Assembly (NCBI RefSeq): GCF_000372725.1 | Contig: NW_005201192.1 | Location: forward strand, 62,001-126,000 | DNA from: Emiliania huxleyi CCMP1516 | Taxonomy: Eukaryota; Haptophyta; Isochrysidales; Noelaerhabdaceae | DNA length: 64,000 nucleotides | Direction of reading: 5' to 3' | Shown here: positions 10,767 to 20,528 of the stretch, in pieces | How positions within the stretch are numbered: position 1 is the first letter of the stretch | How the letters are laid out: the number at the start of each line of letters is the position of its first letter | Notes under the pieces: generated by a model | Databases searched by the model: none | Seen by the model: only the letters and a program-made list of their open reading frames with translations | Told to the model about the DNA's origin: nothing | Made by a program: the position numbers and the translations under genes

Positions 10767-11776
10767 CCGTGCTGCTCGCTCGCGGCGGTCCCTCCGGGCA
10801 GCGGCTGCGGCTCGGCGGGCGGAGCGCCCTCGAGGCTGTCGAGGGCCATCAGCAGCTTCGTGCCGCTCAGCTTGAGGCGCAGCCGGTCCAGCTTCACCTG
10901 TAGGGCAGCACTCGGCTGAGGGCTCGAGGCGCGAGACCTGCCCTCGGCGGAGAGCGCGGCCACCCGCTTGGCCTCGGCTCGGGTCCTGGCCGCCGCAGCC
11001 TCGCCCTCGACGCCGCCCGTACTGCCGGGCACGAGGTACGGCCGCCGGTACGAGTCCGGCCTCGCCTCTGCGCGCAGACCGTTGACGATGGCGTCGCACG
11101 CCTCGAAGGAGAGCGAGGCGGTCTGGCGGGAGGAGTAGTCCTCGTCGACGTGAATGATGCCCTCCTTGATGTGTGGCCGCTCCTCGTCGTAAAAGGCGGC
11201 GAGTTCGAGGGAGCTGGCGTCGCAGAGCAGCGCCGGAAGCAGCGCCTGGTCGGCCTCGAAGCTGTCCGACCCGAGGCAGCCGCTGAAGAGAGCGGTGCGG
11301 TGGCTGCGTTGCAACACGAGCAGAGTCAGCGCGACGGCCTCCTTCTCGCTGAGCGCGTATGCGGCCGCCACCGACAGCACGCGAGGCGGTGGCGATGTGA
11401 GCTCCAGCCGCGCAACGCATGTGGCGGCGTGCGATCGCTGCATCTCCTTGATCGCCGCAACGCGTGCGGCGGTCTCGCCGGGAGTGCACTCCGGCGAAGC
11501 CGCCGCCGCCGGCGATTTCTCCTTGTGCGGCGGGCTGCGGCCGCAACCTACGACCTGTGTGCGCAGACTGCTTAGCGCCTGCACGTACAGGCTCTGCAGC
11601 GTGAAGTGGAGCTCGGCGGCAAGCAGGTGCTCGCGGTCGTCGTCGAACGGCTCGTCCGCTCGACGGGATAGCACAGCCTCAAAGCACGGCTCCGTGTGAA
11701 GGAGGTGGAGCAGAGGGTCGCCCTCTGTCATCGGCACCTTTCGATTCTCAGGAGAGCAGAGGGTCGGCCTCTGCAT
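7941..11776 (-). CDS. Tandem AAA+ ATPase, four exons
   Basis: Predicted 1,223-residue protein. Exons 11776-10439, 10393-10238, 10174-8996 and 8939-7941 all join in phase 0. Introns are 44 nt (GT-AG), 63 nt (GC-AG, CAG|GCGGGA) and 56 nt (GT-AG). The N-terminal third is helical with a long Ala run encoded by a GCC-repeat tract (10720-10765). The first AAA+ domain has Walker A GPSGSGKT (about 728-735), Walker B VVFFDECE, sensor-1 FLATNRP and an arginine finger region MFRRIRC. The second has GPPGCGKR (about 1000-1007), but its Walker B position reads VLVITGVDG and lacks the DE pair, so D2 is probably catalytically dead. This resembles Cdc48/NSF-type tandem ATPases in layout, with a unique N-domain. 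Substrate unknown. An alternative start is 11731. Confidence 0.88.
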
Positions 11777-12053
11777 CGTGTCGAAAGCGTCGAGGGCGGC
11801 GTCTTTCTTCTTTTATGTTTTTACTTGGGGACTACTGGCCCCTTCCGAACGTTTCTTTTTTCCACACATCACCAATAGGTAGGTAGGTCCGGCTTTGACC
11901 GCCCCAGACCCTGAAACAGGTAGGTACCCCCGATTTTCGTCTTTTTTCGCTTCGCTGCGCGGCCTAGGGGTAGGTAGGTAGGTAGGGCGTTTTGGTGCGA
12001 GTCATGCGTCAGACCCCCTATCTGGCTAGGAGCCGGAACCCAGGCACACACAC
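11777..12053. other. Short intergenic region with GGTA microsatellites
   Basis: Divergent spacer between the AAA+ gene and the folB-like gene. It contains GGTA-type tracts (about 11877-11888 and 11968-11988). Similar GGTA runs recur at 46261-46272 and 46527-46553. Confidence 0.6.
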
Positions 12054-12488
12054 ATGCACGGCCTACGGGCCCTCGCACGACACCGGCACTCGCTTGCCCA
12101 CGCCGATCGAATCGTGCTGCGCGACCTCGTCTTCCGAGGGCGGCACGGCGTCCTCGCCGCCGAACGCGAGCTGGGTCAGCGGTTCGAGGTGGATATCGTC
12201 ATGCAGACGGATCACGAGGCCGCAGCCGCGAGTGACCACATCGACGACACTGTGAGCTACGTCGGCGTGTACGACCAGGTGCGCTCCGTTGTCGAGGGCC
12301 CGCCGAGGGCGCTGATAGAAACGGTGGCGGTCGAGGTCGCGCGCGAGGTGCTGTCGGGCAACGCACGCGTGGACGAGGTGACGGTGGTCTTGCGCAAGCC
12401 GCAGGTTCCTATCAATGGTATCCTTGCCTACGCCAGCGTTGAAGTGAGTCGCGACCGAGAGTGGCTTGAGTCGCTCAGACGAGCCTAA
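12054..12488 (+). CDS. folB: Dihydroneopterin aldolase (FolB-like)
   Basis: Enzyme of folate biosynthesis that converts 7,8-dihydroneopterin to 6-hydroxymethyl-7,8-dihydropterin and glycolaldehyde. The 144-residue single-exon protein matches the usual length of bacterial FolB. Family hallmarks in order: DRIVLRDLVFRGRHGVLAAE (N-terminal strand and catalytic-site region), the mid-section DDTVSYVGVYDQV, the conserved LIETVAVEVA helix with its Glu, and the end VTVVLRKPQVPI. In plants and many protists this activity is separate or fused to HPPK/DHPS; here it stands alone. No organelle-targeting extension is obvious beyond the 15 residues before DRIVL. ATG at 12054 is the only sensible start. Confidence 0.92.
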   Translation: MHGLRALARHRHSLAHADRIVLRDLVFRGRHGVLAAERELGQRFEVDIVMQTDHEAAAASDHIDDTVSYVGVYDQVRSVVEGPPRALIETVAVEVAREVLSGNARVDEVTVVLRKPQVPINGILAYASVEVSRDREWLESLRRA

Positions 12489-12908
12489 CAAGCCATCGCA
12501 TGCAGATCTAGCGCTGAATGTCTCGCCGCTCACGGTACGGCGCCAAAAAAGTGCGCCCGTCAACATAAAGGACTGAGCGGAGCTCCTCTATAGAGAAAGG
12601 TACGCAGCAGGACCCACAGTAACAGTAAGCGACACGAGCACAGAATCAAAATCTACATTCTCCTCGCCGGGGCGCCGTGTTAAAGTAAACAAACCCCTCT
12701 CTCACCAACGCGAAAGACGGCGCGGTTAACGCGAACGATTGCGCGGCGACTTATGGAATGTCGATGCGCGCGGCGCCGGCGGCATCCGCTGATGTGGAGC
12801 GCGGGTCGCTAGCTAACATGAACCGTGTGGCTCGCTCCAGCAATTGGTGTGGCAAATCTCTGGGCTCTGCGGCGTAGCCCAGTGTACTCTCGGTCTCGCA
12901 AGAGCCTC
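12489..12908. other. Intergenic, convergent 3' ends
   Basis: No coding signal, RNA gene or repeat recognised between the folB-like gene and the CRTAC1-like fragment. Confidence 0.45.
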
Positions 12909-13538
12909 TTACACAAAGGCTCCACTGGCGACATCGTTGCTGCTGCCCTCGTAGAGAGTAATGACGGCGTCCTCCATTGTGTTTGTTCGCAAGAGGAGCA
13001 CCGCGGGGTCGTCAAAGACGTCCACCACGCTTGAGGGCCATCGCACCTCGACTCGAAGCGGCACGCCCGTCTCGCCGAGGCCGAAGATCAGGCGGTGGTC
13101 AGCGCTGCCCCATGGGCTGGCGGTGCCGCTCGACGCGCCGTTGAGCTCCCGGAACTGCTGCTGCGGCTGGGCCTCCGCAAAGGCGCTCCACGTGAGCACT
13201 ACCGTGGCCCCAATCCCGTATTGGTTGCTCGAGACTCCCTTGAGCTTAAACGCGATGTATGAATTACCGTTCGCAACGCTCTCGTAGATGCGGCATTTCA
13301 AACCGCACGGCAGCAGATCCATGTGGCCATCGTTGTTGAGGTCAAATGTGGTGATGCCAAAGTAGGTCGACCCACCGAATGCGTAGTTCCACGCGCACAT
13401 CGGATCGAGGTGGAAGACTGCGATGTCCGTGCGCACGGAGCAGCTCGTAAGCGGCGCGAACGAGAGGAACGGTCGCTCTCCGACATGAGGCGCGTTGCAC
13501 TTGCCAGTGCTGCCCTGGCCTTCTGTCTGCCCGCCCAA
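12909..13538 (-). CDS. CRTAC1/ASPIC-UnbV domain protein, C-terminal fragment
   Basis: The C-terminal part of a cartilage-acidic-protein-1-like secreted protein. It contains one FG-GAP/VCBS calcium-binding loop (FDLNNDGHMDLL) followed by an ASPIC/UnbV domain (GIGATVVLTW...LNGASSGTASPWGSADH...FGLGE...VEVRWPSS). Full-length relatives carry several more FG-GAP repeats and are about 600 residues long; only about 210 are present. The first 25 codons lack similarity and may be intronic. I see no upstream exons in 13539-14247, so this is either a truncated gene or its 5' exons lie further away. No in-frame stops or shifts occur in the domain itself. Confidence 0.65.
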   Translation of the reverse strand: MGGQTEGQGSTGKCNAPHVGERPFLSFAPLTSCSVRTDIAVFHLDPMCAWNYAFGGSTYFGITTFDLNNDGHMDLLPCGLKCRIYESVANGNSYIAFKLKGVSSNQYGIGATVVLTWSAFAEAQPQQQFRELNGASSGTASPWGSADHRLIFGLGETGVPLRVEVRWPSSVVDVFDDPAVLLLRTNTMEDAVITLYEGSSNDVASGAFV

Positions 13539-14247
13539 TGGGTGGCAGGTGCCTCTGCTGCTGTGGCATGCCTCACGGCTGCGACTGGCCGGCGCCTCGG
13601 CGCGTCAGCTCGGCTCGGCGTAACGATCGTGGCCAGCGCAACTCGCCTGGACTCAACGCTCAGCCAGGAGCTCCCGCACGCGCTCGCTGGCGCGAGTCAT
13701 GGCGCATGCAACGCGCAGCAATGCTCGCCTCGCCTCGCGCAAGTGCGACCGTCCTCGCAGCCGACAGTCCACCGCCTGCTAAAGAAGCACAGCGACGAAT
13801 GGCACCGGCGACGCATGGCAGGCTGGTCATGACGCAGTCATAGGGTGTTGTGTGCCGTCAGAGTGACTCTCTGTGTCAGGGATAGTCAAGGCCGTCCATC
13901 AGAGCTCCAGTAAGCTCGGAGACACCCCATTAGCGCGGCTCGACCTCTTAGAGTCACTGCCTTCCCGGCGGGTTTGCTGTAGAGCCTCTACAACAAACTC
14001 TACATACAGCAAAATCGCGCTCTACATCGCTCTTCAGGCGACTCACATCGTCCCGCGCCGGATGTAGAGCTCTACAGCTCTACAGCGCTCCAGAGCGCTC
14101 TACATCTCTACAGCTCTACATACACACTTGTTATGACCCCCCCCCATGAGCACACCAGCGAGGGAGGGCGAGACGATCGAGGGGTCCCGAACCATGCGGA
14201 ATCGACCCTATCCAGTGCTCAAGTGCTCATACACACTACAGCGCTCT
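13539..14247. other. Intergenic with CTCTACA-rich degenerate repeats and repeat C
   Basis: From about 13980 to 14275 the motif CTCTACA recurs more than a dozen times (for example 14067-14125), interrupted by repeat C copy 2 (14191-14230). No gene recognised. Confidence 0.6.
14191..14230 (+). repeat. Dispersed repeat C, copy 2
   Basis: Matches 54069-54110 directly and 1935-1964 in reverse. The upstream flank TCGAGGGGTCCCG is also shared with copy 3 (TCGAGGGGTTCCG), so the element extends about 20 bp further left. Confidence 0.75.
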
Positions 14248-14736
14248 CTACACTCTACATACATCCTCTACAGAGCGAGTGACGGATAAAGTCGTGTGAA
14301 AGAGCTGTGAAAGCGAAAGTATCGAAATTAATTGCCCGCCGCAGGCGAAGAAAATTTTCAGGGTTTTTGGTCCCCCGAGGGTGAAGCTGTGGTACCGTCC
14401 AGCCGACACAGCGACGACACGCTGGCCTGCCAAGGCCTCGACCTTCTTCGGCTGCAGCTGCCGATGCAAGTCGCCGTGGCCCAGCTTGCCCCAGAATGCA
14501 CGGCCCCAGCTCCAAACGGCGCCGCCGGCGGTGATGGCGAGGCTGTGGGTCCTTCCAGCCGACACAGCGACGACACGCTGGTCAGCCAAGGCCTCAACCT
14601 TCTTGGGCAGCAGCTGGTGCTGCTCGTCGCCGTGGCCCAACCTACGCCAAAGAAGTCGAAGATTTCGGCGGGCGCCCGACGCGGTATGGAGCACGCGCGC
14701 TGCCCGGCATGCCTGCAGCATCCAAACGAGACGCAC
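14248..14736 (-). pseudogene. RCC1-repeat protein fragment
   Basis: Two tandem RCC1-type beta-propeller blades: LGHGD...LPKKVEALADQRVVAVSAG.THSLAIT..G.VWSWG and then LGHGD...QPKKVEALAGQRVVAVSAGRYHSFTL. The two blades are very similar in DNA. RCC1-family proteins normally need seven blades; only about two are present. The frame then runs into unrelated sequence, so this is probably a gene fragment or pseudogene. Confidence 0.7.
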
Positions 14737-15138
14737 GGCGTCGCTCAGCCGTGTCCACGCGGCTTCGCTCCTGTCCTAACCGGCGCCATCTGGGCGGCTG
14801 CTGCGGAGCTGCTGCCGGCGGTGCGGCAACTGGCCGACAGATACAACGCTCAGGGCACCCGCCGGCGATTCACTGGAAAGGAACGAAGGCGCCGCTGTCG
14901 GCGATTCACCGCCGCTCGTTCCCGTCTCTCAAGCTGGCTACACCGTCCATGGACGAGGGAGACGTCGCCTCCTCTTTCGTCCCGGGCACTGTTCGCGCCG
15001 GAAGGCACCGTACACTGCGAAGTACATTAGCCTTCATCCCTCCTACCGCCGGCCGGGAGTGCAGCCTTCGCCATCGCTGAGTGAGATTATCCTCGACTTT
15101 GGCACCTGCGAAGTAATGAACAACATGCAGTACGTCAT

Positions 15139-15309
15139 ATGCAATGGCGCTATGACAGCCCTGAGATGGGCGTCCTCGACGCAGACGAGGCTGAGCTCAT
15201 CTGCATGGCGCAGATCGCCGACTTTCTCTCTCTCCCTGCGCGAGTGGTTGCGCCACCGTGGATGAGGCATATGGGCTGGGCAGGGGAGTTGGTAGAGGAG
15301 GTTGACTGA
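15139..15309 (+). CDS. Small ORF, possible exon
   Basis: A 56-residue ORF whose composition looks protein-like: MQWRYDSPEMGVLDADEAEL, then an ADFLSLPARVV stretch, a PPWMRHMGW segment and an acidic end. The frame is open upstream to a stop at 15081-15083, so it could be a terminal exon of about 74 codons. No family recognised. Confidence 0.3.
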   Translation: MQWRYDSPEMGVLDADEAELICMAQIADFLSLPARVVAPPWMRHMGWAGELVEEVD

Positions 15310-15900
15310 GGGCGCGAGGCCGCCAATCGTCACAGTCTGCTGCTGACTGTCGGTCGCTGACTGGTTGCGCATCGCGCTGGCCGCGCAGCGGCCTTTAGAA
15401 AATTTTGGCCGCAGGCCTAGGTTTTGAAAGATCAAGAGAATAAGCGCGGGTGAGGCTTTGAGAAGCTGCCGTTTGCGGCTTCCTAAGTCAACTTTTCGAG
15501 AGGAACGTTTTGGCTAAGCTAGAACTTCTCCAAAATCGCGCGATCATCGAGTTTTGAGTCAATAATTATGAAAGGAAAGGGAGAGGGAGAGTTCTAGCTT
15601 AGCCAATCGATTCAGCGTGCTCTGAAACGCCCAAAACCGTCGAGTTTTTCGCCGTGGTCCAAATAGAGAGCTTAATATTTTCTTGGCCACGGCCACGATT
15701 ACCCGCCCGTCACTCGCTCTACACCCTCCCTCAGAACACGAAACGCTCGAATTTGGCGTTCCGTGCTCCGCTTCAGCCTTCTATTGAAGATCCCTCACAC
15801 CAAGATCGTGCAGGGCGGGGACACACGTCCCTAAATCCCATCTCGTCTCAGAGTTTGACCGTTTTCTTTCTTTATTTATTCAGCCTTCTAGTCCCCCATC

Positions 15901-15997
15901 GGGAGGACGACCCCGGCTAGTCGCCGACCACACCCACAAAGAACCCTGCACAAAGACCGCAGGGCGGGGACCTGTCCCTTTTTACCCATCTCCTAGG
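15901..15997 (+). repeat. Dispersed repeat D, copy 1
   Basis: Matches 52481-52592 in reverse complement. Shared blocks are GGCTAGTCGCCGACCACACC and CCTTTTTACCCATCTCCTAG. The preceding CGTCTCAGAGTTTGAC (about 15843-15858) also recurs in reverse at 46743-46759. Confidence 0.75.
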
Positions 15998-16471
15998 GTA
16001 GCCCTGCTTTTGGCCCCACGCGTTCATGATGAAAAGAGTTCTCGGCAATAAAAAAAGGGGGCGGAAGTGCTCAGTGCGGTAGATGGTCAGCTCGAGGCGC
16101 GTGAGCCGGACTTGTGAGCCGGACCACCCCCTCTTGAAACCTGCGTTGTTGAGCCAGGACTCAACATACTCGGGCTGAGGGCCCAACTTGAGAATCGTGC
16201 TTTTTGGGTTGGGTTGGGTTGTGGTTGGGTTGGGTTGTTCCGCGTGAGGTTGGGTCGTCGGCGCGAAGGGTGAGGTCTCGACCGCCGCCGCTTAGCTCAT
16301 AAAAAAAAAGCGCTTTGAGTGGAGCGTGCAGCCGCGTCGTGTAGCGAGCAACAGCAGACATGTGAGGCCCCCGAAACGCGCCCCCGAAACCCACTACACC
16401 GCGCGCGGGCCACTCCCACCCTCTCCTGCCCACGCGCGCGGCGTGATCCTGCGCGCAGGGCACACATCTCT

Positions 16472-16923
16472 ATGGGCGATGTCGACCTGCTGTTCCCGCC
16501 GGCTGAGCTGGAGAAGCGGCGGCACAAGCTCAAGCGGCTTGTGCAGTCTCCGAACTCCTTCTTCATGGACGTCAAGTGCCCGGGCTGCTTCTCCATGTGA
16601 GGCCGCCCCTCGCCCTCCGCGCTGTTGGGGCCATGCTGCGGCGCGAGCGCAGAGACGCTCGGGCGCAGACTCACGCAGAGGATGATGGGCGCGTGCGCAG
16701 CGCGCAGCCGTCGCCGAGCCCCGCCGCACTCGCCGTCGCGATCGCCGTGCTCACCCCCCCCCCCCCCCTCACCCCCCTTCCCTCTCCCCGCCGCAGTACC
16801 ACTGTCTTCAGCCACGCGCAGACGGTTGTGATCTGCGGTGGCTGCTCAACGGTGCTGTGCCAGCCGACGGGCGGCAAGGCGCGGCTGACGGAGGGCTGCT
16901 CCTTCAGAAAGAAGGTTGAGTGA
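16472..16923 (+). CDS. RPS27: 40S ribosomal protein S27 (eS27), two exons
   Basis: Small-subunit zinc-ribbon ribosomal protein. Exon 1 (16472-16596) encodes [20 protein letters not shown] and continues to the first CxxC (KCPGCF). A 200-nt GT-AG intron (16597-16796; AT|GTGAGG ... CCGCAG|TACC) separates it from exon 2 (16797-16923), which carries [20 protein letters not shown] (second CxxC) and ends [11 protein letters not shown]. Joining gives 83 residues in phase, like animal and yeast eS27, and restores the Ile-Thr-Thr at the junction. The intron contains a long C run. This is the clearest eukaryotic nuclear marker in the window. Confidence 0.97.
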
Positions 16924-17402
16924 GGCGGCTTGCGTGCGCCGCTGCTTACACGGATTGGGTGGGATTTGATGCGGCATTTCGGCACGGGGGGGGGGCAGCC
17001 AGGGGGTGTCCGAGGGGGGAGGAGGTGAGGGGGAATGGGAGGGAGGGTGGCAATCTGCCGGCGTGCTGCGGGCTTCAGCGGCACAGGCCACACCGCTGAG
17101 CGGCCGCCGTGCTCTCGTTCGCTCCACTTCCAACCCGCTGCCCCGCTAGAGAGACCTACACCACGGCGCCCTGGACACCCTGGACCTTGCTCTCCTGCTT
17201 ACACCACCTCCTGCCAGCCCCCGTGCTCGCCACAGCCACCCGTTCCCGCTATAATTGCTGTCAAAACAAGTCAAATGTACCCCGCAGCGCGGGGGCCGGC
17301 AGCGTGTGCCGCCCCCATATCGCATCAGTATCGCATATGCCGGTGGGACCCGGCCGTCCACCGGCGCGTCACTAGCTTGAAACTAGATCATACTCTCAAC
17401 AC
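16924..17402. other. Intergenic, convergent 3' ends
   Basis: G-rich tracts at 16986-17050, then sequence without recognised features before the exonuclease gene on the opposite strand. Confidence 0.45.
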
Positions 17403-18443
17403 TCAAGAGGGCGCGACGACATTCATGGAGGGTGGGGGGTGGTACAACCTACAACTCTCAGCCCAAAAGCCCCGAAGGACAGCGGAGGGAGAGGAGAGCG
17501 CTAAGCCCGCCTCCCGTATCCCACACGGCGACACGGCTCCACCTCTCCAGGCACAGCCCGACGCGCGGGGCGGTGGGACTCGCCGCCAGACGCTCGGTCG
17601 CTGCGAGGCGACGCGCACGCGTTCATCCGGGCCGGAGGGACGGCGGCGGAGGCGCGGCGGCGGTGGCGGCGGCGGCGGCGCGAGTGTTGCGAGGGCGTCG
17701 GCGAGCGGCAGTAGCACCCACGCGTCAGCGGCGGCATACTCGATCTGCGCGTCCGAGAGCGGGCGGGCCGCCCAGTCGGAGAGCGTGAGAGACTTGTCGA
17801 GCGCAGAGCCGAGGAGCTGCGCGACCAGAGACTTTAGCCCCGGCTGGCGGCGCGAGACGCCGTAGCCCGCCGCGGACGCCTCGCTCTGCAAGTCGCGCGG
17901 CGCGATCTCGCCCCTGCTCCTACCGGCAAGCCAGCCCGAGCGCTCCAGCTGCGCCAAGTCCCCCTTGCACGCAAAGCCGAGGACCTGCACGCCCTCGGCG
18001 CACAAGGCTCGGTCGAGCGCCCGCCGAAATCGTGCCGCCGCGGCGTGGTCGGCGCCGATGGCGAGGAGATCGACGACAAACACCTCCGATCGCGTCGCGA
18101 GCTGCAGCAGCGAAGGGCCCAAGCCGGCGGCTGGCAGTGCCGGGCAGCCATCATAGAGCGAGGCCGGCCGCCACTCGGTGTCGAAGCCAAGCTCGCCGCC
18201 ATCCGCCTCGAGCGCCTCGAAGGCACCCGCCAGCCGTGTGACGCCATCGGCTCCGTCCACAAAATGACACGCGACGGCTTGAGGCAGGGAGAATGCCGGC
18301 AGCCCGTTGGTGTTGGAAGAACCTGCCGCGGCTCGAGCTTGCAAGATTTTAAGCCGATCGTCGTCTCCGAGCGCCAGGCTCACCGTCGCGCGGCCAGCGG
18401 GAGGACTAGCGAGCCAGCGAGCCAGGAGAATTTGCACACACAT
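17403..18443 (-). CDS. DEDDy-family 3'-5' exonuclease (WRN-exo/EXD-like)
   Basis: Metal-dependent 3'-5' exonuclease of the DnaQ-like fold, related to the WRN exonuclease domain and Mut-7/EXD proteins. Catalytic motifs are all present: D88 and E90 in GFDTEW, D162 in GFACKGDL, and Y236/D240 in QIEYAAADAW (the Y marks the DEDDy subgroup). KSLTLSDWAARPLS before the last motif is also typical. The domain ends near residue 255; the remaining 90 residues are Pro/Arg-rich and may be non-conserved or result from a missed intron. The single-exon frame starts at 18443. The substrate (DNA repair or RNA decay) cannot be told from sequence. Confidence 0.88.
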   Translation of the reverse strand: MCVQILLARWLASPPAGRATVSLALGDDDRLKILQARAAAGSSNTNGLPAFSLPQAVACHFVDGADGVTRLAGAFEALEADGGELGFDTEWRPASLYDGCPALPAAGLGPSLLQLATRSEVFVVDLLAIGADHAAAARFRRALDRALCAEGVQVLGFACKGDLAQLERSGWLAGRSRGEIAPRDLQSEASAAGYGVSRRQPGLKSLVAQLLGSALDKSLTLSDWAARPLSDAQIEYAAADAWVLLPLADALATLAPPPPPPPPRLRRRPSGPDERVRVASQRPSVWRRVPPPRASGCAWRGGAVSPCGIREAGLALSSPSAVLRGFWAESCRLYHPPPSMNVVAPS

Positions 18444-18529
18444 ACCCGAGAGACTCAGACAAATCCCAGGCGAGCGTCGAGCGGCTGCGCCTACTCTTCA
18501 GTGTACCGGGCAGGAAGCCGCCGGATAGA

Positions 18530-18915
18530 ACTGGGCGTCGCCCGGGCGGGGCCGGGTTGGGCCCGGCAGGGCACCGGCGGGCCCCCGCCGGGTCAAAAGT
18601 GGCCGCTCCGCTTTTGCCGGAATGCTTCTCCTCGCCGGGCCCGCCTCGCGCAAAAGGACGGGCCCGGCAAACCTCCTGCCCGGGCCCGGCATTGAGTGAG
18701 CGGGCCGGTCGATGTGCCGCAGACGGGCCCGGGCAGGACGGTTTGCCGGGCGCGGTTTTCTCCTCGCCGGGCCCGCCTCGCTCCTCGGCCTGCTGATTTG
18801 GGCGCTTCGGCCCGGGAGTGGCAAGCCGGGCCCGGCAAAGCGCGCGGGCCGGGCCCGGGAGGGGCAAGCCGGGCCCGGCAGGGGCCCGAGCCGGGCCCGG
18901 CCTGGCCCGGCGCCC
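18530..18915. repeat. GGGCCCGG-rich degenerate repeat
   Basis: The palindromic motif GGGCCCGG and its variants occur about 15 times in under 400 bp. A longer unit, CTCCTCGCCGGGCCCGCCTCG, appears twice (about 18631 and 18763), each near a GGACGG(GCCCGGC) block. GC content is extreme and there is no coding potential I trust. Confidence 0.65.
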
Positions 18916-19129
18916 CACTTTGCAAATCGACCTGTTTCCCATCCAATATCTCACACTCGGCCGCGGAGGCCCAACTGAGAGCGGGGGGGGCCGGGGGAGG
19001 GGGTCCCTACTGGTCGTGCCCACCCCTCGCACGACCCCGGGCGAAAGCGGGGGACCCCGCAGCAGCCAAGCCGCCCCACTTACATCCGGCGGCTTCCTAT
19101 GTAGCTCTTACGTGTTACGAACGAAGGGC

Positions 19130-20400
19130 GCTTGGTTGGGTCTAAATTTAGTGCGTGTGAATGAACTTTAGTGATAGTTTAGTGCGCTATCTAGTGTGTG
19201 TTCGAGTGCGTGTGCAGTGCGTCTTCAGCGCGAATTTAGCACATATTTAGAATTTAGCACATATTTAGCACATATTTAACAAACAACTCATATTTAGCAC
19301 ATATTACATATTTAGCACATATTTAGAGAGAGATATTTAGTGTGTTTTAAACCAATTTAGCGCCACATTTAGTTCACTTTAGGTGCGGGCAGCTGCAGTA
19401 CATTTAGTGTGGGTCCCGCATCTTTAGTGCGGGCACGCATCTTTAGCACGGCTTCCCGGCCACACCACAGCTAGCCAGGGCCGCGTGCTTTGCTCCTTGG
19501 CTGCCAAGAATGCACCACAGGAGATGCCTGGCCCCTGCGCCCTCATGACGCAAAGGCAGGCTCCCAGTGAGGCTAGATATGCAGCCCTCCAGAGCAAGAT
19601 CTCCCGACTGAGCACAGGCACAGCACCGATTCCCGAGAGGAGGACCAGCACAGTTGAATGCGCCACCGCAAGCACCACCTCCGACCGCACAACCCATGCT
19701 GTGCCGTGACCACCAGCTGTAATAGAGTAGAGGTGAGGGTCGGTCTTGGAATTTCAAAACCAATGTTGAACCAAAGGATGAAGCTTGAAGGATCCAAACC
19801 ACGATGACAGAAACGGCCAAATGGCCATGATCCATGTAGTCACCGCAAGGCGCAAGCAGCATACGCGTGTACTCGTAGCATGTTGGATCCAGCCCCAGCC
19901 ATGCACCTCCTCCTAAGTGCAATGGCAAATACACCGAGGAAGAAAATGCTCCAATAGCTCGATGCTTTTCCACTTCCGGCAAACGTTTTGCCGCTCGGCG
20001 GGCCCGGAGAAGCAGCCCGGAAAGCACCGGAGGCTGATATTCAGCTGAAAAACCTTCGTTCGGTTGGGGATGGGACGGGGAACTTTTGCGAGTGGGCAGG
20101 GAACTGCAGGGGGAGAGGGGGAGGGAGGCCCAGCGAGGGGCTGCGGCTGGATCCTACTGGTACTGCGCGGCTGGACTAAAGACGCACTAAACCTCGCTAA
20201 ATCTGGATGTAAAGGCGCAGTGAACTCGCGCTAAATTTGCGCTGAATTCGCGCTAAATTTGCGCTAAAGTTGAGTGAGTGTTAGAGTTGTTTCGTATTGC
20301 TAAAAATCTCCCTCTCTAAAGTTGTGCATTCGCGCTAAATTCGCGCTAAAGTGCACTAAAGATGCAGTAGACAAACACTTCTCACCTAAATTTAGAATCA
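19130..20400. repeat. Region bracketed by inverted arrays of TTTAGTGCG-type motifs
   Basis: The left side (19138-19445) is AT-rich, with repeated TTTAGTGCG, TTTAGCACATA and CATATTTAGCA. The right side (20175-20395) carries the reverse-oriented forms CGCACTAAA, CGCGCTAAATT and GCGCTAAA. Between them lie about 700 bp of unique GC-rich DNA with weak open frames on the minus strand, one with two hydrophobic stretches (VVLAVAHSTVLVLLSGIGAV). The arrangement recalls a fold-back transposon, but no transposase is visible. Confidence 0.5.
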
Positions 20401-20528
20401 GGCGCCTTTGTTTTTCTGGTCCGTGATTTTTTATTTTTCTTTTTTGTTCGCGGCGACTTGGCAAGAACGTCTCTCGGCCGCGAATCTCGGCCGCGAAACT
20501 GGTGTAGAAGCAGCAGTTAGCCGGCGCA

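Larger units (their letters stand above)
14737..16471. other. Long region without a recognised gene
   Basis: Apart from the small ORF at 15139-15309 and repeat D (15901-15997) I see no supported features. 15400-15650 is AT-richer, with a duplicated ATTTTGGCCG / TTTTGGCTAAGCTAGAACTTCTC type sequence and its reverse around 15500-15605. A GGGTT tract lies at 16203-16236. Confidence 0.45.

Noticed and set aside
19443..20027. Minus-strand frame with hydrophobic stretches as a membrane-protein gene
   Set aside because: The hydrophobic segments lie in different frames, no family match, and the region is bracketed by repeat arrays.
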